Assembly: GCF_905171765.1 (NCBI RefSeq)
Contig: NC_053398.1
Location: 51,520,338-51,584,337 of the forward strand
Source of the DNA: Bufo bufo
Taxonomy: Eukaryota; Chordata; Amphibia; Anura; Bufonidae
Direction of reading: 5' to 3'
DNA length: 64,000 nucleotides
A program made the position numbers and the translations under genes. How positions within the stretch are numbered: the stretch's first letter is position 1; each line of letters begins with the position of its first letter. The notes beneath the pieces are model-generated. The model did no database searches, was not told where the DNA came from, and worked only from the letters and a program-made list of their open reading frames with translations. Positions 57,210 to 59,460 of the stretch are shown here, one piece after another.

Positions 57210-58572
57210 TCTTTGTAATGATATGAGTGCCTTTTATTCTTCACTACATATTGAACTGACACTTCTCACAGTATTGTAAAAGGTGTACGTTCAGCTTTGA
57301 CAAAACACCAGTGGAGGTTTCCGTTTGGGCCCCCCTTGCACGGAGTCAATGTGATGGAAAGCCAGTTGGCCTTTCATTATTTTGGGCAGGGAAGTGCAGT
57401 CACTGAACGCTTCTGTGGCACATGCACATTCTGCCTTAGGCTACTTTCACACTAGCGGCAGCCTTCTCCGGCAGGCTCTTCTGGCGGGTGGCGTAGTTTT
57501 AGTGACATGTCGTAGTTTTATTCCGGCCGCCTCTTGGCATGTTTGCTGTGCTGCCGCTAGAACTCCGGCCCTCATACTGGATAAAAGCGGTGAGCGTATT
57601 CGGGACAGTCAGACTTTTAGGACCCTTTCACACGAGCAAGTTTTCCATCTGGATGCGATGCATGTAATGAACGCATTGCATCCAGACTGAATCCTGGGTC
57701 TGTGTACTTGAGCATCACTTTTCACACATCATCTCTGTGTTCAGGAAAAATCGCAGCACGTTCTATATTGTGCAATTTTCGCTTAGCCTTGGCTCCGTAG
57801 AAATGAATGGGGCTTGCGTGAAAAACAGATTGCATCTCAGGAGTTGCAGAGAAAACTGACTGAACTTGCATGCAAAACCATCCGTTTTTTCCTGAACAGA
57901 TCCTGACTCCATCAGTATAGGTTGCTGTCTGCCTAGTGCCTTCACCAAGAGGCACTTATTATGAGTGGAGGGCACTATAAAGTGGCATCAAGTACCTCTC
58001 CATCAAGGTGCATCATTTGTATTGTACAGTGTTGCCATTTCTAGATTTTCTAGAACTGATAAAGAATAAAGATATTTTCTAAGGCATTTTTTGTGCCTGT
58101 TTATTTTTTTTTGCGCTCTGAAAACCCCTGGCATATATGTTAAATGGACCCATTGGAAACATTACACAGAGTGTTCTTTTGTTAATGCGCTGGTCTGTAT
58201 CTGGTGAAAATAGCATTAAATAGTGCTGCACACTGCGCTATTTCATACAGAGGCATCCAGTACAAAAATGTATGCACAGCAATTTATACTTTTTTTTTAA
58301 ACATGGGCAGATGGCGTGCAGTGTCACCTGTAGTATGGATCTTTTAATGTATGTGCCGAGAGGTCTCCAGCACATACAATAAGCTGACACAAGACACATG
58401 GTGTCCTGAGTGCTCATACATACTGAAGAGTAATTTTCTTAGCCTTTCATGTATTTTAATATTTTTTATCTCTTTTTCTTAAACTTAGCTCATGGTTTTT
58501 CATAGTCCAGCATCTTCGTCTCGTCCCTGTGCTCAAATACATTACAAGCGGATTCACAGGACGCCATCCAGA
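11375..58572 (+). CDS. ATG2A: ATG2A, autophagy-related protein 2 homolog A, 5' part (13 exons)
   Basis: ATG2A is a rod-shaped bridge-type lipid-transfer protein that moves phospholipid from the ER to the growing phagophore with WIPI4 and ATG9, and also acts on lipid droplets (established for the family). Thirteen exons with GT-AG borders join in one frame into 638 codons. The product starts MSRWLFPWSSSIK and carries the N-terminal chorein region over about residues 1-110. Blocks YCDEAVRD, HQPPAF and LIEQDLNQQL fit ATG2A better than ATG2B, recalled from the human paralogues. Human ATG2A is about 1,940 residues, so this is roughly the first third; no further exon is visible after 58572. Coordinates span introns; the exons are listed separately. 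Confidence 0.95.
11660..14040. repeat. Minisatellite of 30- and 37-bp units in ATG2A intron 1
   Basis: About 70 tandem copies of GACACCAAGGACGGGCGTGT followed by AATGACTATA (30 bp) or AATGACTAGTATACATG (37 bp). The array starts 115 bp after the exon 1 donor. The variants GGGCG, GAGAC-type CAGACG, GGGTG and CAAACG are arranged in recurring blocks. Units become degenerate after about 13920. All long open frames here come from the repeat and are not genes. Confidence 0.95.
14065..15620 (-). mobile_element. Tc1-like DNA transposon, inactive
   Basis: The 1,556-bp element is flanked by TA on both sides (14063-14064, 15621-15622). Terminal inverted repeats of about 220 bp (14065-14283 and 15401-15620) begin CAGTGCTGCCCATAATTATT. 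They contain a second inner repeat with the sequence AATTATTCATACCC, as in Tc1-like elements with two binding sites per arm. The transposase lies on the minus strand. Confidence 0.93.
14281..15240 (-). pseudogene. Tc1-like transposase, broken
   Basis: The reading starts MAKTK and then hits a stop. Frames then shift several times. An N-terminal piece at about 14892-15164 includes the basic GRGRKPK hook between two helix-turn-helix halves. The C-terminal piece at 14281-14844 has HHDIGPKHT (second catalytic D) and NLIENLW (catalytic E). The segment that normally carries the first catalytic D after VLWS is missing: LWS runs straight into ELFGQND. Confidence 0.92.
15623..16058. other. Intron 1 stretch without recognised features
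   Basis: No splice-bounded open frame matches ATG2A and no repeat ends were recognised. Confidence 0.45.
16059..16385. repeat. Foldback repeat AAAGGGGTTCTGCAG
   Basis: AAAGGGGTTCTGCAGTTTTT at the left pairs with AAAAACTGCAGAACCCCTTT at the right. The arms include GATCAGCTGTTTGAGAAGGC and its complement, shared with many other foldbacks in the window. Confidence 0.75.
16386..17350. repeat. Foldback repeat AAAGGCTATGTACAC, interrupted
   Basis: The left arm AAAGGCTATGTACACTTTTA with TCAATTGGTCTTTATTAAAA faces a degenerate right arm ending AAGGTGTAGATAACCTTT. A second foldback (16608-17095) is inserted between the arms. Relatives lie at 49020-49485 and 51690-52055. Confidence 0.62.
16608..17095. 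repeat. Foldback repeat with GATGACCTATCCTGAGGATA
   Basis: Arms run from AAAAGGGGTTGTCC to GGAGAACCCCTTTT. Long matching inner stretches include ACGGTGAGCAGGTGTAATTA and CCCATTGAAATGAATGGGAC with its complement. The palindrome centre lies near 16845. Confidence 0.76.
17389..17636. repeat. Foldback repeat TGGGGGTCATTTAC
   Basis: TGGGGGTCATTTACAAAGAC pairs with TTTAGTAAATGACCCCCA at the right. Inner arms around GAGTGAAAACTACCCCTGCC and its complement are also paired. Confidence 0.7.
17640..18111. other. Intron 1 stretch without recognised features
   Basis: There is an open minus-strand frame of 104 codons, but no family was recognised and no splice context supports it. Confidence 0.4.
18112..18816. 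repeat. Foldback repeat AAAGGGGTATTCG with nested hAT-type MITE
   Basis: AAAGGGGTATTCG at the left and CAGACCCCTTT at the right enclose paired TCAGCTGTTTGAGGAGGCAG-type arms and CCCATTCACTTCAATGGG. The right arm is split by the MITE 18495-18777. Confidence 0.7.
18495..18777. mobile_element. Foldback MITE, TAGGGATGAG family, hAT-type
   Basis: The palindromic element starts TAGGGATGAGCGAATCGAC and ends TCGCTCATCCCTA. It has perfect 8-bp target duplications CTGATGAC at 18487-18494 and 18778-18785, the hAT signature. Confidence 0.82.
19138..19380. repeat. Foldback repeat GAGGGTCATTTACGAAG
   Basis: TGAGGGTCATTTACGAAGTC at the left is mirrored by AATTAATGCCCCTCA at the right, and GATTCGCCTAA-type arms pair near 19190 and 19220. 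It is a diverged relative of 17389-17636. Confidence 0.55.
19381..19763. other. Intron 1 stretch without recognised features
   Basis: Nothing supported by sequence beyond unique-looking intronic DNA. Confidence 0.4.
19764..20093. repeat. Foldback repeat with GGGGTTTAGGGTC arms
   Basis: GGGGCCATTATGTAGGTGGG followed by GTTTAGGGTC at the left pairs with GACCCTAAACCCCAGGTGCA and TAATGGC at the right. Ends are AAAGGGGG and CCTACCTTT. Confidence 0.62.
20094..20907. other. Intron 1 stretch, low repeat content
   Basis: A 121-codon + frame and a 92-codon - frame are present, but neither resembles a known protein nor has exon borders. Confidence 0.4.
20909..21160. mobile_element. MITE fragment, GGCTCATGCACACGATCG end
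   Basis: The left terminus GGCTCATGCACACGATCG follows TAA at 20906-20908, and the interior has ACCCATTCACTTGAATGGGT. No matching right end was found, so the element is truncated. Confidence 0.55.
21307..21524. repeat. Perfect 91-bp inverted repeat with 36-bp loop
   Basis: The arms 21307-21397 and 21434-21524 are exact reverse complements by eye. They start AAATTATTAAAATCACAGCG, and the arm next to the loop ends GGGAGGGAGTCGGA. No target duplication, known termini or coding sequence were recognised. Confidence 0.88.
21728..21937. mobile_element. MITE, GGCCTCATGCACACGACC family
   Basis: GGCCTCATGCACACGACC and TTTGTGTGCATGAGGCC are inverted termini between TAA at 21725-21727 and 21938-21940. 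The interior has CCTATTGAAGTGAATGGGTC. Confidence 0.78.
22105..22733. mobile_element. Non-autonomous hAT element, CAGGGTGGATTTGATTTAAATC
   Basis: Ends CAGGGTGGATTTGATTT and TTTTTATCCACCCGG lie between 8-bp duplications ATCTGTAA (22097-22104, 22734-22741). The left end has several ATTTAAATCA motifs. A 629-bp copy with no coding capacity; the second copy is at 37299-38964. Confidence 0.87.
22846..23138. mobile_element. Foldback MITE, TTA-flanked
   Basis: GGCCAGTTTCACACAAGC and GTCGTGTGAAACTGGCC are inverted termini between TTA at 22843-22845 and 23139-23141. Inner arms around CAGTTCAGTAGA are paired. A decayed relative is at 40553-40815. Confidence 0.78.
23139..23560. other. Intron 1 stretch without recognised features
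   Basis: Only short degenerate repeat-like segments (for example TTTATCAAGC near 23356) are visible. Confidence 0.4.
23561..24131. mobile_element. Possible solo LTR
   Basis: The stretch begins TGTCACGATCAGTG and ends GGACCTTGACA, so it has TG...CA borders with a short inverted repeat (TGTC/GACA). I saw no clear target duplication and no polyadenylation signal was assigned. It could also be a SINE-like or DNA element. Confidence 0.35.
24132..24544. other. Intron 1 stretch without recognised features
   Basis: No repeat ends and no exon-like open frame were recognised. Confidence 0.4.
24545..25199. repeat. Foldback repeat AAAGGGGTTATCCAAG, compound
   Basis: AAAGGGGTTATCCAAG at the left and CTGGATAACCCCTTT at the right are the outer ends. 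The left half contains the TACCCTGAGGATAGGTCATC block, and the right half is the separate palindrome 24864-25187. It ends 157 bp before exon 2. Confidence 0.65.
24864..25187. repeat. Palindrome AGGCTGGAAATGGCC
   Basis: AGGCTGGAAATGGCC pairs with GGCCATTTCCAGCCT. Inner arms include ACATCCGGTGTCGGGGG and CCCCCGACACCGGATGT around GGGGACGTCCCCGTC near 25035. Confidence 0.72.
25356..25518 (+). CDS. ATG2A: ATG2A exon 2 (residues 58-111)
   Basis: Acceptor TTCTGACTCAG, donor G|GTAAGT, phase 0 in and phase 1 out. It encodes SVNDLLDS, then GFIGSISVTIPWSAL and VSELQITCRPKY, the second half of the chorein domain that forms the entry of the hydrophobic groove. Intron 1 before it is 13.8 kb long and holds the minisatellite, the Tc1-like element and many foldback repeats. 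Confidence 0.95.
25890..26306. repeat. Palindromic repeat in intron 2
   Basis: CTGCAGAGGGAATCCTACTT near 25925 pairs with AAGTAGGATTCCCTCTGCAG near 26255. The outer parts GGCCAGTGTGGCTGG and CCGGCCATGCTGG are degenerate. Confidence 0.65.
26521..26865. mobile_element. Foldback MITE, TAA-flanked
   Basis: GGCTTCGTTCACATCACCGT and ACGGTGATGTGAACGAGGCC are inverted termini between TAA at 26518-26520 and 26866-26868. The arms pair over nearly the whole length (CTCCGTTTAGGAGCAGGAGA and its complement). Confidence 0.84.
26866..27331. other. Intron 2 stretch without recognised features
   Basis: Unique-looking sequence; a 91-codon minus-strand frame has no recognised family. Confidence 0.4.
27332..27539. 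mobile_element. MITE, GGCTGGGGCTGAACAGCAAC end
   Basis: GGCTGGGGCTGAACAGCAACATG-type left end and CATGTAGCCCCAGCC right end are inverted repeats. TTA borders the left end only. It lies just before exon 3. Confidence 0.6.
27602..27754 (+). CDS. ATG2A: ATG2A exon 3 (residues 112-162)
   Basis: Acceptor ACACCTTTAG, donor ACAG|GTAACT, phase 1 in and out. It encodes SWSSCMTTSMQLAQECLKEQ followed by GLEMFAQTIETG. The SCMTTS-QLAQECL and GLEMFAQTIET blocks are strongly conserved in vertebrate ATG2 proteins. Confidence 0.95.
27877..27979 (+). CDS. ATG2A: ATG2A exon 4 (residues 163-196)
   Basis: Acceptor CATCTCTTGTAG, donor AAAAG|GTCAGA, phase 1 in and phase 2 out. It encodes VLRRIKVTFLDTIIRIEN and ends TALEIHIKR. 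Intron 3 is only 122 bp long. Confidence 0.95.
28133..28461. repeat. Foldback repeat AAAGGGATTTCCCACGAC in intron 4
   Basis: AAAGGGATTTCCC at the left and GGGAAATCCCTTT at the right. Inner arms TTATCCACAGGATAGGGGAT and ATCCTGTGGATAGAGGACAA pair. It nearly fills the 587-bp intron 4. Confidence 0.74.
28567..28735 (+). CDS. ATG2A: ATG2A exon 5 (residues 197-253)
   Basis: Acceptor CATGTTTCCTCAG, donor CCTGAA|GTAATT, phase 2 in and phase 0 out. It encodes LDYCDEAVRDSGE, then VDIHQPPAFIQKILQLSGV and LHYEDF. The YCDEAVRD and HQPPAF blocks support ATG2A rather than ATG2B. Confidence 0.95.
28736..29500. other. Intron 5, with a decayed foldback piece
   Basis: Around 28980-29205 there is a half-copy of the family with AAATGAGTGTTTATGAGCTG and CCATGGCCTTCAAGGC. 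No additional exon was recognised. Confidence 0.45.
29501..29671 (+). CDS. ATG2A: ATG2A exon 6 (residues 254-310)
   Basis: Acceptor TTCCGTTCACAG, donor AAAG|GTGACA, phase 0 in and out. It starts with a proline- and threonine-rich stretch of about 30 residues that looks like a variable linker, then IGSCSGCTELIIKLKQND and FPGPK, a conserved block. The linker appears longer than in human ATG2A (from memory). Intron 6 after it is 6.8 kb and holds the 5.3-kb TTAA-flanked element. Confidence 0.94.
30240..31980. repeat. Tandem array of a captured foldback MITE
   Basis: Nine full units and one truncated unit begin at 30341, 30532, 30687, 30860, 31011, 31202, 31375, 31548, 31739 and 31967. Each has CTCCATTCAGACGTCCGCAT and its complement CGGACGTCTGAATGAAGC, joined by CCCCTGTCATTGATTACC-type 18-bp subrepeats and CACCCCATATAGACTCCCTG. 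Unit lengths are mostly 155, 173 or 191 bp. Confidence 0.92.
31980..34640. repeat. Alternating inverted modules inside the TTAA element
   Basis: Modules such as CCACTAACTTGTGACAAAAA, CCTTGGGGTGTCTTCTTTCC and GGTGAGAGAAATATCTTGGC alternate with their reverse complements, forming several palindromes in series with homopolymer A/T runs at their centres. The 83-106-codon frames here are repeated copies on both strands and are not genes. Confidence 0.88.
33045..34600. repeat. Direct 775-bp duplication of a palindromic module
   Basis: The block starting around 33045 recurs 775 bp later. Identical landmarks lie at 33274 and 34049, and at 33545 and 34320, with very few differences by eye. Confidence 0.85.
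35370..35750. repeat. Foldback repeat AAAGGGGTAGTCTC
   Basis: AAAGGGGTAGTCTCATCTC begins the left arm. The right side has AGCTGATCGGCAGGGGTCTC and GACCTATCCTAAGGATAG, and ends in AATAACTTTT. The element is degenerate and contains CATTCAATTCTATGGGG and ATAGAAGTGAATGGG. Confidence 0.55.
35841..36110. repeat. Foldback repeat AAAGGAGTTTTCCAGG
   Basis: AAAGGAGTTTTCCAGG pairs with CCTGGAAAACGCATTT. The CCTCAGGATCGGTCAT and ACCTATCCTGAGGATAGGTC blocks form the inner arms. Confidence 0.65.
36113..36353. repeat. Foldback repeat GGTTGTCCAACCCTTT
   Basis: GATGGTTGTCCAACCCTTT at the left faces AAAGCTGGACAACCCTTT at the right. The interior has CACTTCAATGGGAGCAGTGC. It ends about 150 bp before exon 7. 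Confidence 0.55.
36502..36598 (+). CDS. ATG2A: ATG2A exon 7 (residues 311-342)
   Basis: Acceptor TTCTTTTTGTAG, donor TTTCAG|GTGAAC, phase 0 in and phase 1 out. It encodes MEIDGKIGSLHMFMNPHQI followed by NLQQLLDALSIS. Intron 7 is 99 bp. Confidence 0.94.
36698..36859 (+). CDS. ATG2A: ATG2A exon 8 (residues 343-396)
   Basis: Acceptor TTTTATTTTGCAG, donor GGAG|GTGAAG, phase 1 in and out. It encodes LLKSRPLDMEDLKLIEQDLN and continues QQLHSGPG, then a diverged stretch. SRPL and LIEQDLNQQL are typical of ATG2A. Intron 8 is 123 bp. Confidence 0.94.
36983..37125 (+). CDS. ATG2A: ATG2A exon 9 (residues 397-444)
   Basis: Acceptor TTCTTTATTGCAG. It encodes MFFSMAAMTNSVTSVRS and NDLSDVDLDSSMYSD, matching the FFSMA and LSDVDL blocks of ATG2A. 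The end was placed at GGT|GTAAGT, the stronger donor, giving phase 0 out as exon 10 needs. A second possible donor lies 2 nt upstream (G|GTGTAA, exon end 37123). Confidence 0.92.
37727..38815 (-). mobile_element. 5'-truncated LINE (CR1/L2-type)
   Basis: Comparison with the empty hAT copy (22105-22733) gives the borders. The 3' end (plus-strand left) has GAAACATAGAATGTGTCGGC and AACCATTTGGCCCATCTAGT, a familiar frog LINE tail. Only the C-terminal reverse transcriptase part is present. Confidence 0.85.
37815..38815 (-). pseudogene. LINE reverse transcriptase, C-terminal part
   Basis: Reading from the 5' end: WIRQWLRDRQQRVVVNG, then SGVPQGSVLGPILFNI (palm block), then LFAEDTK where F-A-D-D is expected, then a stop. 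A 249-codon frame (37815-38564) follows with KCKIMHLGRKN, ERDLGVIISEDLK, VRPHLEYCAQYWRPYL, FERVQRRATKLV and RVVDAWNSLP, the usual C-terminal order. The altered catalytic box and the stop make it inactive. Confidence 0.88.
39383..39880. mobile_element. MITE-like block, TTACTTTCACACTAGCG end
   Basis: The left end GGTTACTTTCACACTAGCG is shared with 41927, 51196 and 57436. The interior is rich in CCGGATCCG-type motifs and GGATCAGGATCCTGATCC near 39768. A clean right terminus is not visible. Confidence 0.5.
39977..41926. other. Intron 9 stretch with only decayed repeats
   Basis: Includes a weak relative of the 22846-23138 MITE at 40553-40815 (GTCTGCTGAACTGTAGTCAT and its complement) and TTTGGCTCACAATC near 40095. 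No extra exon was recognised. Confidence 0.45.
40553..40815. mobile_element. Decayed foldback MITE
   Basis: TTTCCGTTCCGGGAAACACT and CAGGCCGGGAAATACC are the degenerate arms. Central CTGAACTGTAGTCATTATAT pairs with ATGATAATAGTTCAGCAG. It is related to 22846-23138. Confidence 0.5.
41927..42310. mobile_element. MITE-like block, GGGTACTTTCACACTAGCG end
   Basis: The left end follows TAA (41924-41926). The interior has GTTCCGTCACAGGGGCTCTA and AATGCCGGATCCAGCAT, as in 39383-39880. The right end is truncated near CTGCTAGC. Confidence 0.5.
42599..42683 (+). CDS. ATG2A: ATG2A exon 10 (residues 445-472, linker exon)
   Basis: Acceptor TTTCATTCAG, donor CAAG|GTGAGA, 85 nt, phase 0 in and phase 1 out. 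It encodes a basic and serine-rich peptide beginning LMLSSPRRFGNSPF and ending NRHKIQ. I cannot match it to human ATG2A, where the flanking segments seem directly joined. Exon status rests on good splice sites, an open frame and the phase needed between exons 9 and 11. Confidence 0.78.
43132..43492. repeat. Foldback repeat with GACCTATCCTCTGGATAGGTC
   Basis: GACCTATCCTCTGGATAGGT, GGGGGTCCGACACCCAGG and CAGCTGTTCGAAAAGG at the left face CTTCTCAAACAGCTGATTGG, GGTGTTGGACCCC and GACCTATCCTATCC at the right. The centre has CCCCATTCAAGTGAATGGGG. Confidence 0.66.
43504..43573. repeat. GC-rich hairpin
   Basis: AGTATTCGGCGCAGGCGCAG pairs with CTGCGCCTGCGCCGAATACT across a loop of about 30 bp. Confidence 0.7.
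44553..44925. repeat. Inverted minisatellite inside the hAT element
   Basis: About five 26-bp units containing GGCACTTATGGGGGATATCT face about eight 28-bp units containing CCACAGATATCCCCCATAAG in the opposite orientation. The junction ACACATATATAGCATCTTAT near 44683-44705 is itself palindromic. Confidence 0.9.
45038..45508. mobile_element. Foldback MITE nested in the hAT
   Basis: GGGCTCATGCCCACGA and TCGTGTGCATGAGCC are the termini, with TAA after the right end. The interior repeats GACCCATTCACTTCAATGGG, GCATCATGGACCCATTCACT and GGCTGCACACGGCC in both orientations. Confidence 0.74.
45677..45871. mobile_element. MITE, TTTCCATCAGTGA family
   Basis: GCCTCGGTCACACATCAG and CTGAAGTGGGAATGAGGC are inverted termini. 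The interior has GATTTCCATCAGTGATTTTG and AACCAGGTGCGGC, as in 3780-3964. It directly abuts the next MITE. Confidence 0.7.
45876..46050. mobile_element. MITE, TTTCCATCAGTGA family
   Basis: GGCCTAGTTTACATGTCAGT and AATGTGAACTAGGCC are inverted termini between TTA at 45873-45875 and 46051-46053. It is the same family as the preceding element and 3780-3964. Confidence 0.76.
46678..46907. repeat. Foldback repeat AAAGGGGTTTTTCAGCC
   Basis: AAAGGGGTTTTTCAGCCTTT pairs with AAAGCCTGGAGAGCCCCTTT. The interior has ACCTATCCTCAGGATATGTC and GGGGGTCCGACACCC. Confidence 0.7.
46908..47382. other. Intron 10 stretch without recognised features
   Basis: No exon-like segment and no repeat termini were recognised. 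Confidence 0.4.
47383..47640. repeat. Short tandem repeats of about 60 and 26 bp
   Basis: Three to four copies of a unit with TGTGTAATGGGCATGTAGCA and TATATAGTAAACTAT are followed by three copies of a 26-bp unit with GCCAGGTGGGCCCTGTGTAT. Confidence 0.78.
47741..48560 (-). mobile_element. Unassigned repeat with hammerhead-like fold
   Basis: The minus strand has ACTGACGAAGGAAC, a 6-nt loop, then GTTCCGAAACGCGTTTGG at about 48470-48507. CTGACGA-stem-GAAAC resembles a hammerhead core, which Penelope-like elements carry in their terminal repeats (established for the group). Element borders are unclear and no coding frame was recognised. Confidence 0.35.
49020..49485. repeat. Foldback repeat, CACCTTCGGGGGCAA family
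   Basis: GCACACCTTCGGGGGCAATT at the left faces GACCGCGAAGGTGTACATAG and CCTTT at the right. GAGTGTTTATAAGGTGAGAG and TGATTGCATT/AATGCAATAATCGC arms are shared with 16386-17350. Confidence 0.62.
49738..49990 (+). CDS. ATG2A: ATG2A exon 11 (residues 473-556)
   Basis: Acceptor CTATTTTGGCAG, donor GTCAG|GTAAGA, phase 1 in and phase 2 out. It encodes LKPEMLLKLTVGGLTVTV, then FFKELGYFKDGAFSGRDF and LREHFQRACQLSNVR. The order of these blocks corresponds to SLLKMTLGG ... RDFHHLRPRFQRAC in the family. Confidence 0.95.
50168..50612. repeat. Foldback repeat GGGTTATCCCACTAAAAG
   Basis: ATGGGTTATCCCA at the left and ATGGGATAACCACTTT at the right are weak inverted termini. The interior is not clearly palindromic. 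Confidence 0.45.
50614..51078. repeat. Foldback repeat AAAGGGCATCTGTCAGCAG
   Basis: AAAGGGCATCTGTCAGCAG and CTGCTGACAGATGTCCTTT are the termini. The arms share GACCTGTTACATGTGCTCTT, CATGTTTTATTATATGCAAA and GAGCCTCTAGGAGCAACGGG with their complements. A second copy is at 53707-54169. Confidence 0.82.
51196..51659. mobile_element. Foldback MITE, TTA-flanked, CTTTCACACTAGC family
   Basis: GGCTACCTTCACACTAGC and GCTGGTGTGAAAGTAACC are inverted termini between TTA at 51193-51195 and 51660-51662. The interior has GATCCGTCATGAACGGATCC and CCCCATTGACAATGAATGGG. Confidence 0.78.
51690..52055. repeat. Foldback repeat related to 49020-49485
   Basis: TCAATTTTAATTGATCTTTA at the left and the pair GAATCCTGTCATCTGACGGC and GCTGTCAGATGACTGGATTC form arms around AAACACTCAATATAGTTCAT. 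The termini are decayed. Confidence 0.6.
52508..52746. mobile_element. Foldback MITE, TAGTGTTGAGCGAAC, hAT-type
   Basis: Nearly perfect palindrome from TAGTGTTGAGCGAACTTCTG to its complement ending GCTCAACACTA, with 8-bp duplications GTAATGAA at 52500-52507 and 52747-52754. Few arm mismatches, so it may be comparatively young. Confidence 0.88.
53210..53578. repeat. Foldback repeat AAGGGGTATTCCTGG
   Basis: AAGGGGTATTCC at the left and GTTACCCCTTT at the right. Paired inner arms include CAGATTGGTGGGGGTCCTAC and CCCACCAATCTGATAG, and CATTTCTATGGGAGTTCCGG with its complement around a central GGAGATAGCGGCTATCTCC. Confidence 0.76.
53707..54169. repeat. Foldback repeat AAAGGGCATCTGTCAGCAG, second copy
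   Basis: Same termini and arms as 50614-51078, including GACCTGTTACATGTGCACTT and AGAGGCTCATTTGCATATAT. The centre is GACTCCTAGTCCTGTCAATC. Confidence 0.82.
54590..54912. mobile_element. Short non-autonomous hAT, CAGGAGCGTAGCTA
   Basis: CAGGAGCGTAGCTAAAGG and CCTATAGCTACGCCCCTG are inverted termini with perfect 8-bp duplications ACCATATC at 54582-54589 and 54913-54920. It is inserted in a decayed GGGGTCCGACACCC-type foldback (about 54518-55140). Confidence 0.87.
55150..55828. other. Intron 11 stretch without recognised features
   Basis: No exon besides exon 12 was recognised; a 75-codon + frame has no known family. Confidence 0.4.
55829..55988 (+). CDS. ATG2A: ATG2A exon 12 (residues 557-610)
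   Basis: Acceptor CATCTTTTGCAG, donor ACTGAG|GTATGT, phase 2 in and phase 0 out. It encodes VTALAVQVVCEQ, a short basic stretch, then CGTLEILECLWQGG and VPEYTE, matching the VLECLW and EYTE blocks of ATG2A. Confidence 0.94.
55989..57164. other. Intron 12 stretch, mostly unassigned
   Basis: One left foldback end (AAAGGGGTTGTCCCATCTCG at 56131) has no partner. A TATATATATATAAA run lies near 56737. No exon was recognised. Confidence 0.4.
57165..57209. repeat. (GATA)n microsatellite
   Basis: About eleven GATA units, one interrupted by ACATA. Confidence 0.9.
57436..57960. mobile_element. Two truncated MITE pieces
   Basis: GGCTACTTTCACACTAGCGG follows TTA at about 57433-57435. A second left end GGACCCTTTCACACGAGCAA follows TTA near 57615. 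The second piece has GATGCGATGCATGTAATGAA and GAACGCATTGCATCCAGACT. Neither has a clear right terminus. Confidence 0.5.
57961..58488. other. Intron 12 end without recognised features
   Basis: AT-rich intronic sequence leading to the polypyrimidine tract of exon 13. Confidence 0.4.
58489..58572 (+). CDS. ATG2A: ATG2A exon 13 (residues 611-638), last exon visible
   Basis: Acceptor TTCTTAAACTTAG, donor TCCAGA|GTGAGT, 84 nt, phase 0 in and out. It encodes LMVFHSPASSSRPCAQIHYK and RIHRTPSR, the counterpart of the L-FPG ... PCAHLRH region. No downstream exon was recognised before 64000, so the gene continues outside the window. Confidence 0.88.
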
Positions 58573-58880
58573 GTGAGTGTCATGTCAGGTATCTTCTCCA
58601 TGTCTTTATGGCGTTGGCTCTACAATGACTGTTGGTTGCGTGGTGAACTCACTGGTTACTCTTGCACAACCTCAATGTTGGAATTTTTGTATTTCTCACA
58701 AAATTGGTCCCCCCAACGGGAAACATTGAGGTTGCCCAAAGTCACTGTGGAGCCTTTGCTGTAGTGCTCTGTCATTCCTCTTCTGACATGTCTGTTTCAG
58801 TAAGTAATTTTATTCTCGATAATACAACTTTTGTGGAACACTGTTTCGTACACTATGCTCTTTAGTTTCTACGTTCTTGG

Positions 58881-58999
58881 TTATTAATGAATCTGCAGCT
58901 GGGGGTGTCCCTGCACAGACCCACACTTTCCAATCAACCAGTGTCAGACTGTGCAGGAGCACCCCCAAACTGGTAACACATCTGAAGATTCATTAATAA
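58881..58999. repeat. Inverted repeat TTATTAATGAATCT
   Basis: TTATTAATGAATCT pairs with AGATTCATTAATAA, and GGGGGTGTCCCTGCACAG pairs with CTGTGCAGGAGCACCCCC. Confidence 0.7.
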
Positions 59000-59091
59000 A
59001 CTTCAAGTGGGAGGCACTGACTAACAGAACACATAGTTATATGAAAAGAAGCTCCAAGATCAGTACATCATGGGGGCAAGTCCTCTTTAAA

Positions 59092-59460
59092 TTGGTTGTC
59101 TCACATCAGCACATGGCCTTTATCCTGTAGAGAAACATAATACAAGGCACTTGCTAATGTATTGTGATTGTCCAGATTCATTGTTCTATCACATTATACA
59201 CTGCTCTGATCCAGGGGTTACGACCGCCCTGCAGTCCAGCTGCAGTCGCTGCACTTGCACACTGTAGGAAAAAGCTCCCACGGTCCCAGTAACCAGAGGG
59301 GCCAGTGATCTTTACATTATAGGGGCCGAGGCCACCACAGGAAACGAACGGCTCCCCAATTGCCACACAGGGGAGCTGATCCGGCCTCAGGAGCGCAGTG
59401 CTCCCAGGGAAAGCTGCCTCAGATGCCGTGGTCACAATTGACTACAGCATCTGAGGAGTT
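59092..59460. repeat. Single-arm relative of the 1196-2129 foldback
   Basis: ATACAAGGCACTTGCTAATG, CATTGTTCTATCACATTATA and GGTTACGACC follow the order seen at 1246-1352. The complementary arm is absent. Confidence 0.55.

Noticed and set aside
58500..58764. Extension of ATG2A exon 13 past 58572
   Set aside because: The GTGAGT donor is good, and the residues after it lose all similarity to ATG2A.
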